Origin: Microthrixaceae bacterium | GTDB taxonomy: Bacteria; Actinomycetota; Acidimicrobiia; Acidimicrobiales; Iamiaceae | Direction of reading: 5' to 3' | DNA: 64,000 bases | Assembly (NCBI GenBank): GCA_016702505.1 | Contig: JADJDU010000003.1 | Coordinates: 372,001 to 436,000, forward strand | Part shown: positions 26,973 through 34,506 of the stretch, piece by piece | Layout: each line of letters opens with the position of its first letter | Position numbering within the stretch: the first letter of the stretch is position 1 | The notes under the pieces: model-generated | The model's input: only the letters and a program-made list of their open reading frames with translations | Databases searched by the model: none | Told to the model about the DNA's origin: nothing | Position numbers and translations under genes: made by a program

Positions 26973-27018
26973 ACCAGCAGGTCGGGCCGGGTTCCCGGTC
27001 TGACCTGCTGGTCGTTTT
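26973..27018 (+). terminator. terminator of the tRNA-Asp/tRNA-Phe unit
   Basis: 11-bp stem ACCAGCAGGTC (26973-26983) with GACCTGCTGGT (27002-27012), an 18-base loop, then CG and four T residues. Confidence 0.85.
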
Positions 27019-27100
27019 CCGGTATGGGGGTAGCCGCCCTTCCATTGGTGAGCCCACCGTCGGATCGATCCGCCACCACAGACAGGATCAGGGCCAACCG

Positions 27101-27922
27101 GTGGAAAGGGGACCTGACCGCCGGGCGCTTTACGCTGCCACGTGTGGTTACGGCGAGGCGATCGATCCGACGGGGGGAGTCCTGAGTCCTGGTCTGATCG
27201 CCATGATCGTGCTGGCCTCGGCCCTTGGTGCCGGGGTCAAGGGCGTAACCGGGATGGGCTATCCGTTGCTGGCCGTGCCGCTGATCAGCCTGGTCGGAGG
27301 CGTCGACGTAGCGGTGGTGGCCGTGTCCGCCCCCAACCTGGCCGCCAACATCTACCTGTGTTGGCAGGCCCGGGCCGGGCGCAGCGAAGCTCGGGACCTC
27401 GGTCGCCTGGTGGGGTTCGGCGTAGCCGGGGCCGCGGTGGGCACCGTTGCCTTGGTCAACATGCCAGACGACCCGCTGTTGGTTGTCCTGGCCGTGACCA
27501 TCGTCGGCTTCGTCATCCAGTTCGTTCGCCACCCCGAGATGCACATTCCGCCCGCCACCGCCCGGCGCTGGTCCCCGCTGGCCGGAACTGTCACCGGACT
27601 CCTACAAGGCACGATCGGTGTCTCCGGCCCGGTGGTAGCGGCGTGGGTTCACCCCTACCGCCTGCCCCGGGACACGTACGTGTACACCATCACCTTGTTG
27701 TTCGGGGTCACCGGAGCCGTGCAGTTGGTGGTGCTGTTGGGCCAGGGTGAGATGACCGCCATCCGGGCCTGGGCATCGCTGGCCGCCGCGGCGCCCGCCG
27801 CGATCGCCCTGCCGCTGGGGGTGCGGCTTCGCCAGAGACTGGCTGGCCCCGCCTTCGATCGGGTGGTCCTGGCCGTGCTCGGAGCCTCAGCCTTGTCGCT
27901 GCTGGTCGAGGTGGTGGCCTGA
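27101..27922 (+). CDS. TauE/SafE-family membrane permease
   Basis: 273 residues from a GTG at 27101, with about seven or eight hydrophobic helices. It fits the TauE/SafE (DUF81) family with its inverted repeat: GVKGVTGMGYPLLAVPLI in the first half and GLLQGTIGVSGPVVAAW in the second. Known members export sulfite, sulfoacetate or other small organic anions; nothing in the context fixes the substrate. The first 25 residues are not membrane-like, so the true start is probably further in, near GGVLSPGLIAM. The 3' neighbour is a suspicious low-complexity block. Confidence 0.82.
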   Translation: MERGPDRRALYAATCGYGEAIDPTGGVLSPGLIAMIVLASALGAGVKGVTGMGYPLLAVPLISLVGGVDVAVVAVSAPNLAANIYLCWQARAGRSEARDLGRLVGFGVAGAAVGTVALVNMPDDPLLVVLAVTIVGFVIQFVRHPEMHIPPATARRWSPLAGTVTGLLQGTIGVSGPVVAAWVHPYRLPRDTYVYTITLLFGVTGAVQLVVLLGQGEMTAIRAWASLAAAAPAAIALPLGVRLRQRLAGPAFDRVVLAVLGASALSLLVEVVA

Positions 27923-28065
27923 CCCTCGAGATCGGCATCGATGGTGTCGGCGACCATCGGTCCGGCACGGCCGAGGTGGATCCACAGCCGCCGCGGTACC
28001 GTCAGGAGCGGGTCCTGAGCACCCTGCTCGGCTGACCGTGCGGGACGGTTCGGCCAGCTCGCCGG

Positions 28066-28230
28066 CCCCGGGGGGGGGGGGGCGGGGGGCGGGGGCGCAG
28101 CCCCCGGGGAGAAAAAAAGAAAGGGGGGGGGGGGGGGGCCGGGCCGGCGGCGCGCCCGGCCGGCCCCCCGGGCCCCCGGCCCCCCGGGGCGGGCCCGGCC
28201 CGGCGGCCCCGGGGCTGGGCCCGCCCCCAT
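28066..28230. other. poly-G/poly-C low-complexity block, probable assembly artefact
   Basis: About 165 bases built almost only from G and C runs, with G tracts of about 17 and one A-rich island (GAGAAAAAAAGAAA). It has no coding character on either strand and stands where the first 90 to 100 codons of an aldehyde dehydrogenase are expected. Poly-G is typical of no-signal base calls in two-colour sequencing. Between 27923 and 28065 the sequence is ordinary but contains no complete gene. Confidence 0.75.
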
Positions 28231-28245
28231 CGCCACCCGGTACCG

Positions 28246-29352
28246 GTGGTGACGTTTCCCGCCACCGCGTGGACCGAGCCCCAGCCGGTGGGCGTCGCCC
28301 TCGTGATCGCCCCGTGGAACTACCCGGTTCAGCTCCTCCTCTCGCCGCTGGTTGGTGCCCTGGCGGCCGGGTGCTGTGCCCTGCTCAAGCCATCCGAGCT
28401 GGCCCCCGCCTCAGCCCGGGTCATCGCCGACCTCATCCCCCGCTACCTCGACCCCGAGGCCGTGATCGTGGCCGAGGGAAGTGTCGACGTGACCACCGCA
28501 CTGCTAGCCGAGGAGTGGGACCACATCTTGTTCACGGGGAGCACACGGGTCGGCCGCATCGTGATGGAGGCCGCGGCCCGTCACCTCACCCCCGTCACGC
28601 TCGAGCTGGGAGGAAAGAGCCCCACCATCGTGGCCGCCGACGCTGACCTGGCCGTCGCCGCCCGACGGATCGCCTGGGCCAAGTACCTCAACGCCGGCCA
28701 GACCTGCATCGCCCCCGACTACGTGCTGGTCGAACACTCCGTCCAGGACCGCTTCACCGGTCTCCTGGTCGATGAGCTGTCCAAGCTGCGAGATCGGGCC
28801 GAGCCGGCGTCGATCGTCAACCACGACCACATCGCACGACTCGAGGGCCTGCTGGAGGGACACGGCGGCGAGGAGCTACTACCACCCAAGACCGACACGG
28901 TCACGCGGGTCATGGCTCCCGTCATCGTCCGCGAGCCCAATCCGGCGTCGCCTCTCATGCAGGAGGAGATCTTCGGCCCGCTGCTACCGGTTCTCGGGGT
29001 CGAGTCCATCGCGGAGGCCATCTCCTTCGTCCGGAGTCGCCCCAAGCCGCTGGCCCTGTACCTGTTCACCTCATCGGGCGACGTCGAACGCCGAGTACTC
29101 GATCGCACAAGTGCCGGCTCGGTGTGCGTCAACCACCTCGTGTACCAGGTGGCAGCACCGTCGCTTCCCTTCGGCGGCGTGGGTCCGTCGGGCATGGGGG
29201 CATATCACGGCAAGGCCGGCTTCGACACGTTCACCCACCACAAGCCCGTGATGCGCAGACCGACGCGCGGTGATCTGTCGGTCATGTACCCGCCGTTCTC
29301 GCCAGTGGTGCAGAACGTGCTGCGCCTCGTCACCCGCTGGCCTTGGCGCTGA
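28246..29352 (+). CDS. class 3-type aldehyde dehydrogenase, N-terminus missing
   Basis: 368 visible residues against about 450-470 in the family. The frame opens at GTG 28246, just past the low-complexity block. The sequence then runs normally: GVALVIAPWNYPVQLLL, FTGSTRVGRIVMEAAA, the catalytic glutamate in LELGGKSP, the nucleophile cysteine in NAGQTCIAPDY, and the EEIFGPLLPV block. It oxidises medium or long chain aldehydes with NAD(P) in related proteins. The C-terminal region is hydrophobic and basic (VLRLVTRWPWR), perhaps membrane-associating. The missing front is best explained by the damaged sequence upstream rather than by a true truncation. Confidence 0.85.
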   Translation: MVTFPATAWTEPQPVGVALVIAPWNYPVQLLLSPLVGALAAGCCALLKPSELAPASARVIADLIPRYLDPEAVIVAEGSVDVTTALLAEEWDHILFTGSTRVGRIVMEAAARHLTPVTLELGGKSPTIVAADADLAVAARRIAWAKYLNAGQTCIAPDYVLVEHSVQDRFTGLLVDELSKLRDRAEPASIVNHDHIARLEGLLEGHGGEELLPPKTDTVTRVMAPVIVREPNPASPLMQEEIFGPLLPVLGVESIAEAISFVRSRPKPLALYLFTSSGDVERRVLDRTSAGSVCVNHLVYQVAAPSLPFGGVGPSGMGAYHGKAGFDTFTHHKPVMRRPTRGDLSVMYPPFSPVVQNVLRLVTRWPWR

Positions 29353-29374
29353 CCGGACAACAGCGACGCCACCA

Positions 29375-29392
29375 CTTGACCAGATGGTCAAG
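29375..29392 (+). promoter_or_regulatory. palindromic operator, site 2 (crotonase gene)
   Basis: CTTGACCAGATGGTCAAG: 8-bp perfect arms around two bases, ending 89 bases before the crotonase ATG. It matches the site at 13745-13762 in the 14-bp core TGACCA-N2-TGGTCA and right flank. Probably a TetR-family repressor site. Confidence 0.6.
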
Positions 29393-29481
29393 CAAGCCGC
29401 CTAGGGTTGTCGCTCTGGCCCGTCGGGCCAGCGCGCCGGACCTGAGGTCGGACCGGAAGCTTCAACCGCACAAGGACCCCC

Positions 29482-30141
29482 ATGATCGACCTGAGCCGCG
29501 ACGGCGAGGTGTTCATCCTCCGCCTGGACCATGACGAGAACCGCTTCTCCCCCGACATGCTCGACGCCATCGGCACCGCCCTCGCAGAGGTGTCCAACGC
29601 CGAGGGCCCGCGGGCCCTGGTGACGGTGGGCACCGGCAAGTTCTTCACGAACGGCCTCGACCTGGACTGGCTCGGCGACAACCCGGACCAGATCCGCTGG
29701 TACCTCGACCAGGTCTGTGCCCTCTTCGCCCGAGTACTCACCCTGCCCTGCCCCACCGCCGCGGCGCTCAACGGGCATGCGTTCGGAGCCGGGGCCATGC
29801 TCTCCCTGGCCCACGACCACCGACTGATGCGGTCCGACCGTGGGTTCTGGTGCCTACCCGAGGTGGCGCTGAACATGCCTTTCCCACCCGGCATGCAAGC
29901 CCTCGTCCAGGGTCGCCTTCCCCGCCTGACCGCCCACGAGGCCATGATCACCGCCCACCGCTATGGAGCAGCGGAAGCCCTAGCCAAGGGAATCGTGGAA
30001 TCGGTGCACACCGAGGACCAGGTGCAGACGGCGGCCATCGACCGGGTCAGGCCACTGGCTGTCCATGCCGGCCCCAACCTGGCCGGAGTACGCAGCCAGC
30101 TCCACGCCGACGTCTTGGACACCCTCCAACAACCCAACTGA
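29482..30141 (+). CDS. enoyl-CoA hydratase/isomerase (crotonase) family protein
   Basis: 219 residues, slightly short for a crotonase (about 250). The two oxyanion-hole regions are GKFFTNGLDLDWL and NGHAFGAGAMLSL. The usual catalytic glutamate of hydratases is not evident; FWCLPEVALNMPFPPGM resembles delta3-delta2 enoyl-CoA isomerases of the ECI1/PECI type, so isomerase activity is possible. A C-terminal helix region is present but brief. The ATG follows GGACCCCC rather than a good ribosome binding site. A palindromic operator shared with the ABC1 gene stands upstream. Confidence 0.82.
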   Translation: MIDLSRDGEVFILRLDHDENRFSPDMLDAIGTALAEVSNAEGPRALVTVGTGKFFTNGLDLDWLGDNPDQIRWYLDQVCALFARVLTLPCPTAAALNGHAFGAGAMLSLAHDHRLMRSDRGFWCLPEVALNMPFPPGMQALVQGRLPRLTAHEAMITAHRYGAAEALAKGIVESVHTEDQVQTAAIDRVRPLAVHAGPNLAGVRSQLHADVLDTLQQPN

Positions 30142-30238
30142 GGCCGGTCGAAAAGTCCGACCTCTACGACTGGGCGGGGGTTCGGGGGTGGAGCCCTTTG
30201 TGGCGGAGCCCCTGAGACCTGCGGAGATCGGCTTTGGA

Positions 30239-31669
30239 TCAGGCCTGGGCTCGGGTCACTCCGTCGAGGACAGCCGCTTCGGCCACCGCAGTGGCCACCA
30301 GCTCTCCGACGCGCATGTCGAACACCGACGGAATGATGAAACCGGGCGCAAGGTCCTCGGGAGACACGGCGCTGGCGATGGCCTCGGCCGCAGCCGTCTT
30401 CATGTGCTCGGTGATGGTGGTGGCACCGGCGTCGAGAGCACCCCGGAAGATGCCCGGGAAGGCCAACACGTTGTTGATCTGGTTCGGGTAGTCGCTACGC
30501 CCCGTGGCCATGACCGCGGCCAAGCCGGCGGCCGCCTCGGGCCGGATCTCCGGGTTGGGGTTGGACATGGCGAACACGATGGGATCGCTGGCCATCTTGC
30601 GCAGGTCGTCAGGTGTGATCAGATCGGGAGCACTGACCCCGATGAACACGTCGGCGCCGGGCAGAACCTCGGACAGGGTGCCGCTGATCTGCTCCGGGTT
30701 GGTGATCTCGGCGAAGCGCCGCTTGACCTCGTTCAGGTCGGTCCGGCCGCGGTGAACCGCTCCCTGACGATCGGTGGCCACGATGTTGTGCACACCAGCA
30801 TTCATCAAGATCTTGGCGATGGCAACGCCTGCGGCACCCGCCCCGGCGATGACCACACGGATGTCGCCCATATGCTTGCCCACGATCTTGAGGGCGTTCT
30901 CCAAGGCGGCCAAGGTGACGACCGCGGTTCCGTGTTGGTCGTCGTGGAAGACGGGGATGTCGAGCAGCTCGTCGAGGCGCTCCTCCACCTCGAAGCACCA
31001 CGGGGCGGCGATGTCTTCCAGGTTGATGCCCCCGAACACTGGGGCGATGCGCACCACCGTGTCCACGATGGCGTCAACACGGTCCTGCAACGGGAGGTCG
31101 CGACGGCCGGCGTCGATGCAGATGGGGAAGCCGTCGACCCCGGCGAAGTTCTTGAACAGGAGGGCCTTGCCCTCCATGACCGGCAGGGAAGCCTCGGGAC
31201 CGATGTCTCCCAGGCCCAGCACCGCGGTGCCATCGGTGACGATCGCCACCGTGTTCTTCTTGATGGTCAGCTCGTGAACCCGTTCCGGCTTCTGTTCGAT
31301 CTCGGTGCAAACCCGGGCCACACCGGGGGTGTAGGCCATGGAGAGGTCGTCGCGGTCAGCCACCGGCATCCGGGCCAAGACCTCGATCTTGCCGCCCTGA
31401 TGCATGTCGAAGGTGCGATCGGAAACGGTGAGCACGTCGACACCGTCGAGGTGCTGGAGTGCGTTGCACACCACCTCGATGTGCTCCTCCGAGGAGCAGT
31501 TGACGATGAGATCCTCGTCCAGGTAGGTGTCACGGGCCTCGAAGCCCTCGAGGGCGACGATATTTCCGCCTACCTCACCAATGGCCGCCGCCAGTCGCCC
31601 GAGCGTGCCCGGGGTGTTGTCGAGCCGGACCCTGATGGTCACGGAGAAGGCAGCGGTAGGCGAGACCAT
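30239..31669 (-). CDS. NAD(P)-dependent malic enzyme with N-terminal ACT domain
   Basis: 476 residues. Residues 8-85 form an ACT domain (IRVRLDNTPGTLGRLAAAIGEVGGNIVALEGF), likely an amino-acid sensing regulator. The malic enzyme core follows: MAYTPGVARVC, TDGTAVLGLGDIGPEASLPVMEGKALLFKNFAG with the catalytic lysine, DDQHGTAVVTLAAL and the Rossmann loop VIAGAGAAGVAIAKIL. It decarboxylates malate to pyruvate. It is 80 bases downstream of pyrE on the same strand. The ACT fusion is known in several bacterial groups. Confidence 0.94.
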   Translation of the reverse strand: MVSPTAAFSVTIRVRLDNTPGTLGRLAAAIGEVGGNIVALEGFEARDTYLDEDLIVNCSSEEHIEVVCNALQHLDGVDVLTVSDRTFDMHQGGKIEVLARMPVADRDDLSMAYTPGVARVCTEIEQKPERVHELTIKKNTVAIVTDGTAVLGLGDIGPEASLPVMEGKALLFKNFAGVDGFPICIDAGRRDLPLQDRVDAIVDTVVRIAPVFGGINLEDIAAPWCFEVEERLDELLDIPVFHDDQHGTAVVTLAALENALKIVGKHMGDIRVVIAGAGAAGVAIAKILMNAGVHNIVATDRQGAVHRGRTDLNEVKRRFAEITNPEQISGTLSEVLPGADVFIGVSAPDLITPDDLRKMASDPIVFAMSNPNPEIRPEAAAGLAAVMATGRSDYPNQINNVLAFPGIFRGALDAGATTITEHMKTAAAEAIASAVSPEDLAPGFIIPSVFDMRVGELVATAVAEAAVLDGVTRAQA

Positions 31670-31749
31670 GGGCCGACGCTAGCCGCGGGCCTTTCCGATA
31701 CGACAACCGACAAGCGGTCTCGATCGCCGGTGGAACCGCCTCCGGCTCC

Positions 31750-32295
31750 TCAGCCCGCCGCCGAGTCCAAGTCGGGGCGCGACACCACCGAAGCCAAGGT
31801 CAAGCCCTCTGCGGCCAGCGCCTCGGCCCCACCTTCGCTGCGGTCGATCACGCACACCACGTCGGTGACGATGGCACCGATCGAACGAAGGTCGGCGGTG
31901 GAGAGCACGGCCTGCCCGCCCGAGGTGATCACGTCCTCCACCACCAGCACCCGTCGTCCGGCCACGTCGGCGCCCTCCGCGAAGCGGGCGGTTCCGTACT
32001 CTTTGGCCTTCTTGCGCACGAAGCACGCGGGCAGGCCGGTGACCCGGGCCAGGGCGGTCACCACCGGTATCCCCCCCATCTCCAAGCCGGCCAGGACCTC
32101 GACGCCCTCTGGTACCAGGGTGGCCATGGCCTCGGCGATGTCGGCGAGAAGCACCGGGTCGGACTCGAAGCGGTACTTGTCGAAGTACTCGTTGGACACC
32201 CGACCTGAACGCAACGTGAAAGTCCCGCTCAGGTGGGCGATCTCATGGATCCGCCGGGCCAGGTCGGCCCGGCGGGCAGGGTCGTCAATCGGCAT
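31750..32295 (-). CDS. pyrE: orotate phosphoribosyltransferase
   Basis: 181 residues from ATG 32295. Makes orotidine monophosphate from orotate and PRPP, the fifth step of pyrimidine synthesis. FTLRSGRVSNEYFDKY, GLEMGGIPV and the PRPP loop VLVVEDVITSGGQ are clear. The 30 codons before this ATG are non-conserved. It is 47 bases downstream of the histidine phosphatase gene and likely cotranscribed with it and the malic enzyme. No other pyrimidine gene is in the window. Confidence 0.93.
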   Translation of the reverse strand: MPIDDPARRADLARRIHEIAHLSGTFTLRSGRVSNEYFDKYRFESDPVLLADIAEAMATLVPEGVEVLAGLEMGGIPVVTALARVTGLPACFVRKKAKEYGTARFAEGADVAGRRVLVVEDVITSGGQAVLSTADLRSIGAIVTDVVCVIDRSEGGAEALAAEGLTLASVVSRPDLDSAAG

Positions 32296-32342
32296 GGTCG
32301 GACCGTAGCCCCCAACCCACACCCACCCGCTCCAGCCGTTGG

Positions 32343-33098
32343 TCAGCTCAGGTGGGAGACGTCGTTGTAGCCACGCACCACCCATCGACCCCGAACCGAC
32401 ACCAGCGTAGAGATGCTTCCGTTGTCGACGCCCACGAAGGCGAACCGCCGAGGGCTCTCCACCGCCTGGCGGATGGCCTCACCGATGACGCCGCCGTGAG
32501 AGAACACCACGATCCGTTGGTCGGGGTGAGCCGCAACCAGTCGGGCGAGCACACCGCGCACCCGACTGGTGAACGCTTCCATCGGTTCGGCGCCGGGGAT
32601 CACGTCCCAGCGTTCCTCTTTGATCATCTGGGCGACCATTGGATGTCCTTCGGCGATCCGCTGTCGGTAGAGACCCCCGTCCCACTCGCCGAGGTGGACC
32701 TCACGGATGTCGGGCTCGACCACCGGGGTCATCCCGGTTGCGGCCAGCAGCGGCGCCGCCGTCATGGCCGTCCGACGGAGGGTGGAGACGTAGATGGCGT
32801 CGATGCGCGATCCACTCAGACGCTGACCGACCCGCTCAGCCTGATCGAGACCGTCTGGGGCGAGGGCGGGGTCTCCGTGACCGTCCACCAACGGGAACGG
32901 CTGACCCGGGACCGCGGGTTCGGACTCACCGTGCCGCACCAGCACGATCTCGGTAGCTCCCGTCGGGCGTTGGAAACGGGCCTGACGGTACCCGCCAGTG
33001 GCTTCGTCGATGCGGGGGCCGGCTGCCTCGGCCACCGCCGCAGCTTCGGGACCGGCCGGTCCGCAGGTCGATTCAACGGGGTTCGGCGAGTTGTCCAT
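32343..33098 (-). CDS. histidine phosphatase (phosphoglycerate-mutase-like) protein
   Basis: 251 residues. The phosphate-binding motif LVRHGESE (Arg55, His56) opens the domain after about 48 variable residues. TLRRTAMTAAPL and the second histidine in VFSHGGVIGEAIRQ complete the catalytic set. Members dephosphorylate small metabolites or act as mutases; the lack of the mutase-specific pattern suggests a phosphatase. First gene of the run with pyrE and malic enzyme, and divergent from parA across a 201-base gap. Confidence 0.85.
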   Translation of the reverse strand: MDNSPNPVESTCGPAGPEAAAVAEAAGPRIDEATGGYRQARFQRPTGATEIVLVRHGESEPAVPGQPFPLVDGHGDPALAPDGLDQAERVGQRLSGSRIDAIYVSTLRRTAMTAAPLLAATGMTPVVEPDIREVHLGEWDGGLYRQRIAEGHPMVAQMIKEERWDVIPGAEPMEAFTSRVRGVLARLVAAHPDQRIVVFSHGGVIGEAIRQAVESPRRFAFVGVDNGSISTLVSVRGRWVVRGYNDVSHLS

Positions 33099-33299
33099 TC
33101 CGGCCGAACCTAGCGCCGCGCCCCTCCATCCTCCGACGCCTTGGATCCCGTGAGCCCTCGCCGTGGATTCAACCTGACCGGCCTCCGTCGACGCAGACTC
33201 GGAGGAGCCGACCGAACCGAAATGACACCATCACCCTCAGAAGTACAGGGCGGAGTCCGAGTTCTCCCCCACCTCCGTCGGGTGGCACACTTCTGGACC

Positions 33300-34103
33300 A
33301 TGACCACCACCGCGGTTGCCAACCAGAAGGGTGGGGTGGCCAAGACCACCAGCGTCCACGCTCTCGGGGTAGCCATGGCCGAGATGGGGGCCAAGGTCCT
33401 ACTGGTAGACCTCGACCCCCAAGCGTCGCTCTCGTGGGCCTGCGGTGTCGACCCCGAATCGTTGCGAGTCTCCATTCACGATGTGCTGCTCAACCGAGCG
33501 AAGCTGGCCGATGTCATCCACGAGGTCGCGCCGCCTGCACCGAGCGTGGAAGGCGGGGCAGTCGGCCAACTGCACCTTGTGCCCAGCACCATCGATCTGG
33601 CCGGTGCCGAGATGCACCTGCTCACCAAGACCGGCCGGGAGTACGTGCTCCGAAAGGCGCTGTCCAAGGTTGCCTCCAACTACGACCGGGTGCTGATCGA
33701 CTGCCCACCCTCGCTGGGGATCCTCACCATCAACGGGCTCACCGCAGCCGACGAGGTGCTCATCCCGCTCCAGTGCGAATCGCTGAGCCAAAGAGGTGTG
33801 GGCCAACTCCTCGACACCATCGAAGATGTGCGGGACTACACCAACCCCGACCTTGCGGTGCGCGGCGCCATCGCCACCATGTTCGATGCCCGAACCCGCC
33901 TAGCCCACGAGGTCATGGAACAGGTCCGGGAGCAGTACCAGATCACCGTGTTCGAACCGCCGGTCCCCAAGTCGGTGAAGGTGGCCGAGGCACCGGGCCT
34001 GGGTCGGTCGGTGATGACCCACGCTCCCCGATCCAAGAGCGCACAGGCCTACCGGGAACTGGCCCTGCAACTGCACCCGCCGTCACGGACCAAGAAGCGA
34101 TGA
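33300..34103 (+). CDS. ParA-family ATPase, orphan
   Basis: 267 residues. Deviant Walker A KGGVAKTT at residues 10-17, with the signature lysine Lys10 of the ParA/MinD family. Walker A' LLVDLDPQASLSW and Walker B RVLIDCPPSLG follow. The C-terminal part (FEPPVPKSVKVAEAPGLGRSV) is typical of Soj-like proteins. No parB or parS-like palindromes are seen nearby. The stop overlaps the ATG of a zinc-ribbon gene (ATGA), so the partner may be that protein. It could position cell components other than chromosomes. ATG 33300 is the conserved start. Confidence 0.92.
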   Translation: MTTTAVANQKGGVAKTTSVHALGVAMAEMGAKVLLVDLDPQASLSWACGVDPESLRVSIHDVLLNRAKLADVIHEVAPPAPSVEGGAVGQLHLVPSTIDLAGAEMHLLTKTGREYVLRKALSKVASNYDRVLIDCPPSLGILTINGLTAADEVLIPLQCESLSQRGVGQLLDTIEDVRDYTNPDLAVRGAIATMFDARTRLAHEVMEQVREQYQITVFEPPVPKSVKVAEAPGLGRSVMTHAPRSKSAQAYRELALQLHPPSRTKKR

Positions 34104-34462
34104 CCACCTCCGATTCACCCCGATCCACCGCCAAGACCCCAGCCACCGGTCGGCGAAAGTCACTCGATCCCCAGGGCCGTCGGGCCCTGTTCGAGACGCC
34201 GGTCAGCGCCGCTCGAGACTCAATCCGCTCAGGCGAAACCCTCGAAGGCAAGGATGCCCTGTACTCCACCGGCCCCCGCCAGACCGGCACGGTGATCGTC
34301 AGTTGCTCGTCCTGCCAAGCCCGAACCCGAGTCAACCTCACCGATCTCGGGCTCCGCTTCCTCACCGGTACGGCCTGGATCCCCGGTCGGCGCGACGGTC
34401 ACTGGATGAAGTGCCCGAGCTGTCACCACCGCTCCTGGTGCAGCATCTCCTGGCGCAGCTAA
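34100..34462 (+). CDS. small zinc-ribbon protein coupled to ParA
   Basis: 120 residues, starting inside the parA stop codon (ATGA). The first 25 residues are polar and disordered. A region of about 35 residues (GRRALFETPVSAARDSIRSGET) looks helical. The C-terminal half has CxxC at 69-72 (CSSC) and CPSC at 105-108, then HHRSWC, a treble-clef or zinc-ribbon arrangement with conserved tryptophans. No named family was recognised. The 4-base overlap suggests that the two proteins are made in a fixed ratio and may bind each other. Function unknown. Confidence 0.8.
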   Translation: MTTSDSPRSTAKTPATGRRKSLDPQGRRALFETPVSAARDSIRSGETLEGKDALYSTGPRQTGTVIVSCSSCQARTRVNLTDLGLRFLTGTAWIPGRRDGHWMKCPSCHHRSWCSISWRS

Positions 34463-34492
34463 GGACCCGAGCGGATAGGCGAGCCGACCCAT
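34462..34492 (+). repeat. dispersed intergenic repeat, copy 1
   Basis: An 18-mer AGGACCCGAGCGGATAGG (34462-34479) recurs inverted at 57335-57352. A 16-mer AGGCGAGCCGACCCAT (34477-34492), overlapping it, recurs directly at 57253-57268. The copy lies between the stop of the zinc-ribbon gene and the stop of the converging membrane protein gene. Confidence 0.7.
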
Positions 34493-34506
34493 AAGCACGG
34501 TCCCGG

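Noticed and set aside
27930..28065. Minus-strand peptide containing TVPRRLWIHLGRAGP, possible end of another gene
   Set aside because: Looks somewhat protein-like, but the frame runs antisense into the permease gene without a stop and its upstream part is lost in the low-complexity block. No family could be assigned.
33300..34103. Chromosome partition locus or origin region
   Set aside because: No parB, no parS-like repeats, and no dnaA, gidA or rpmH genes nearby.
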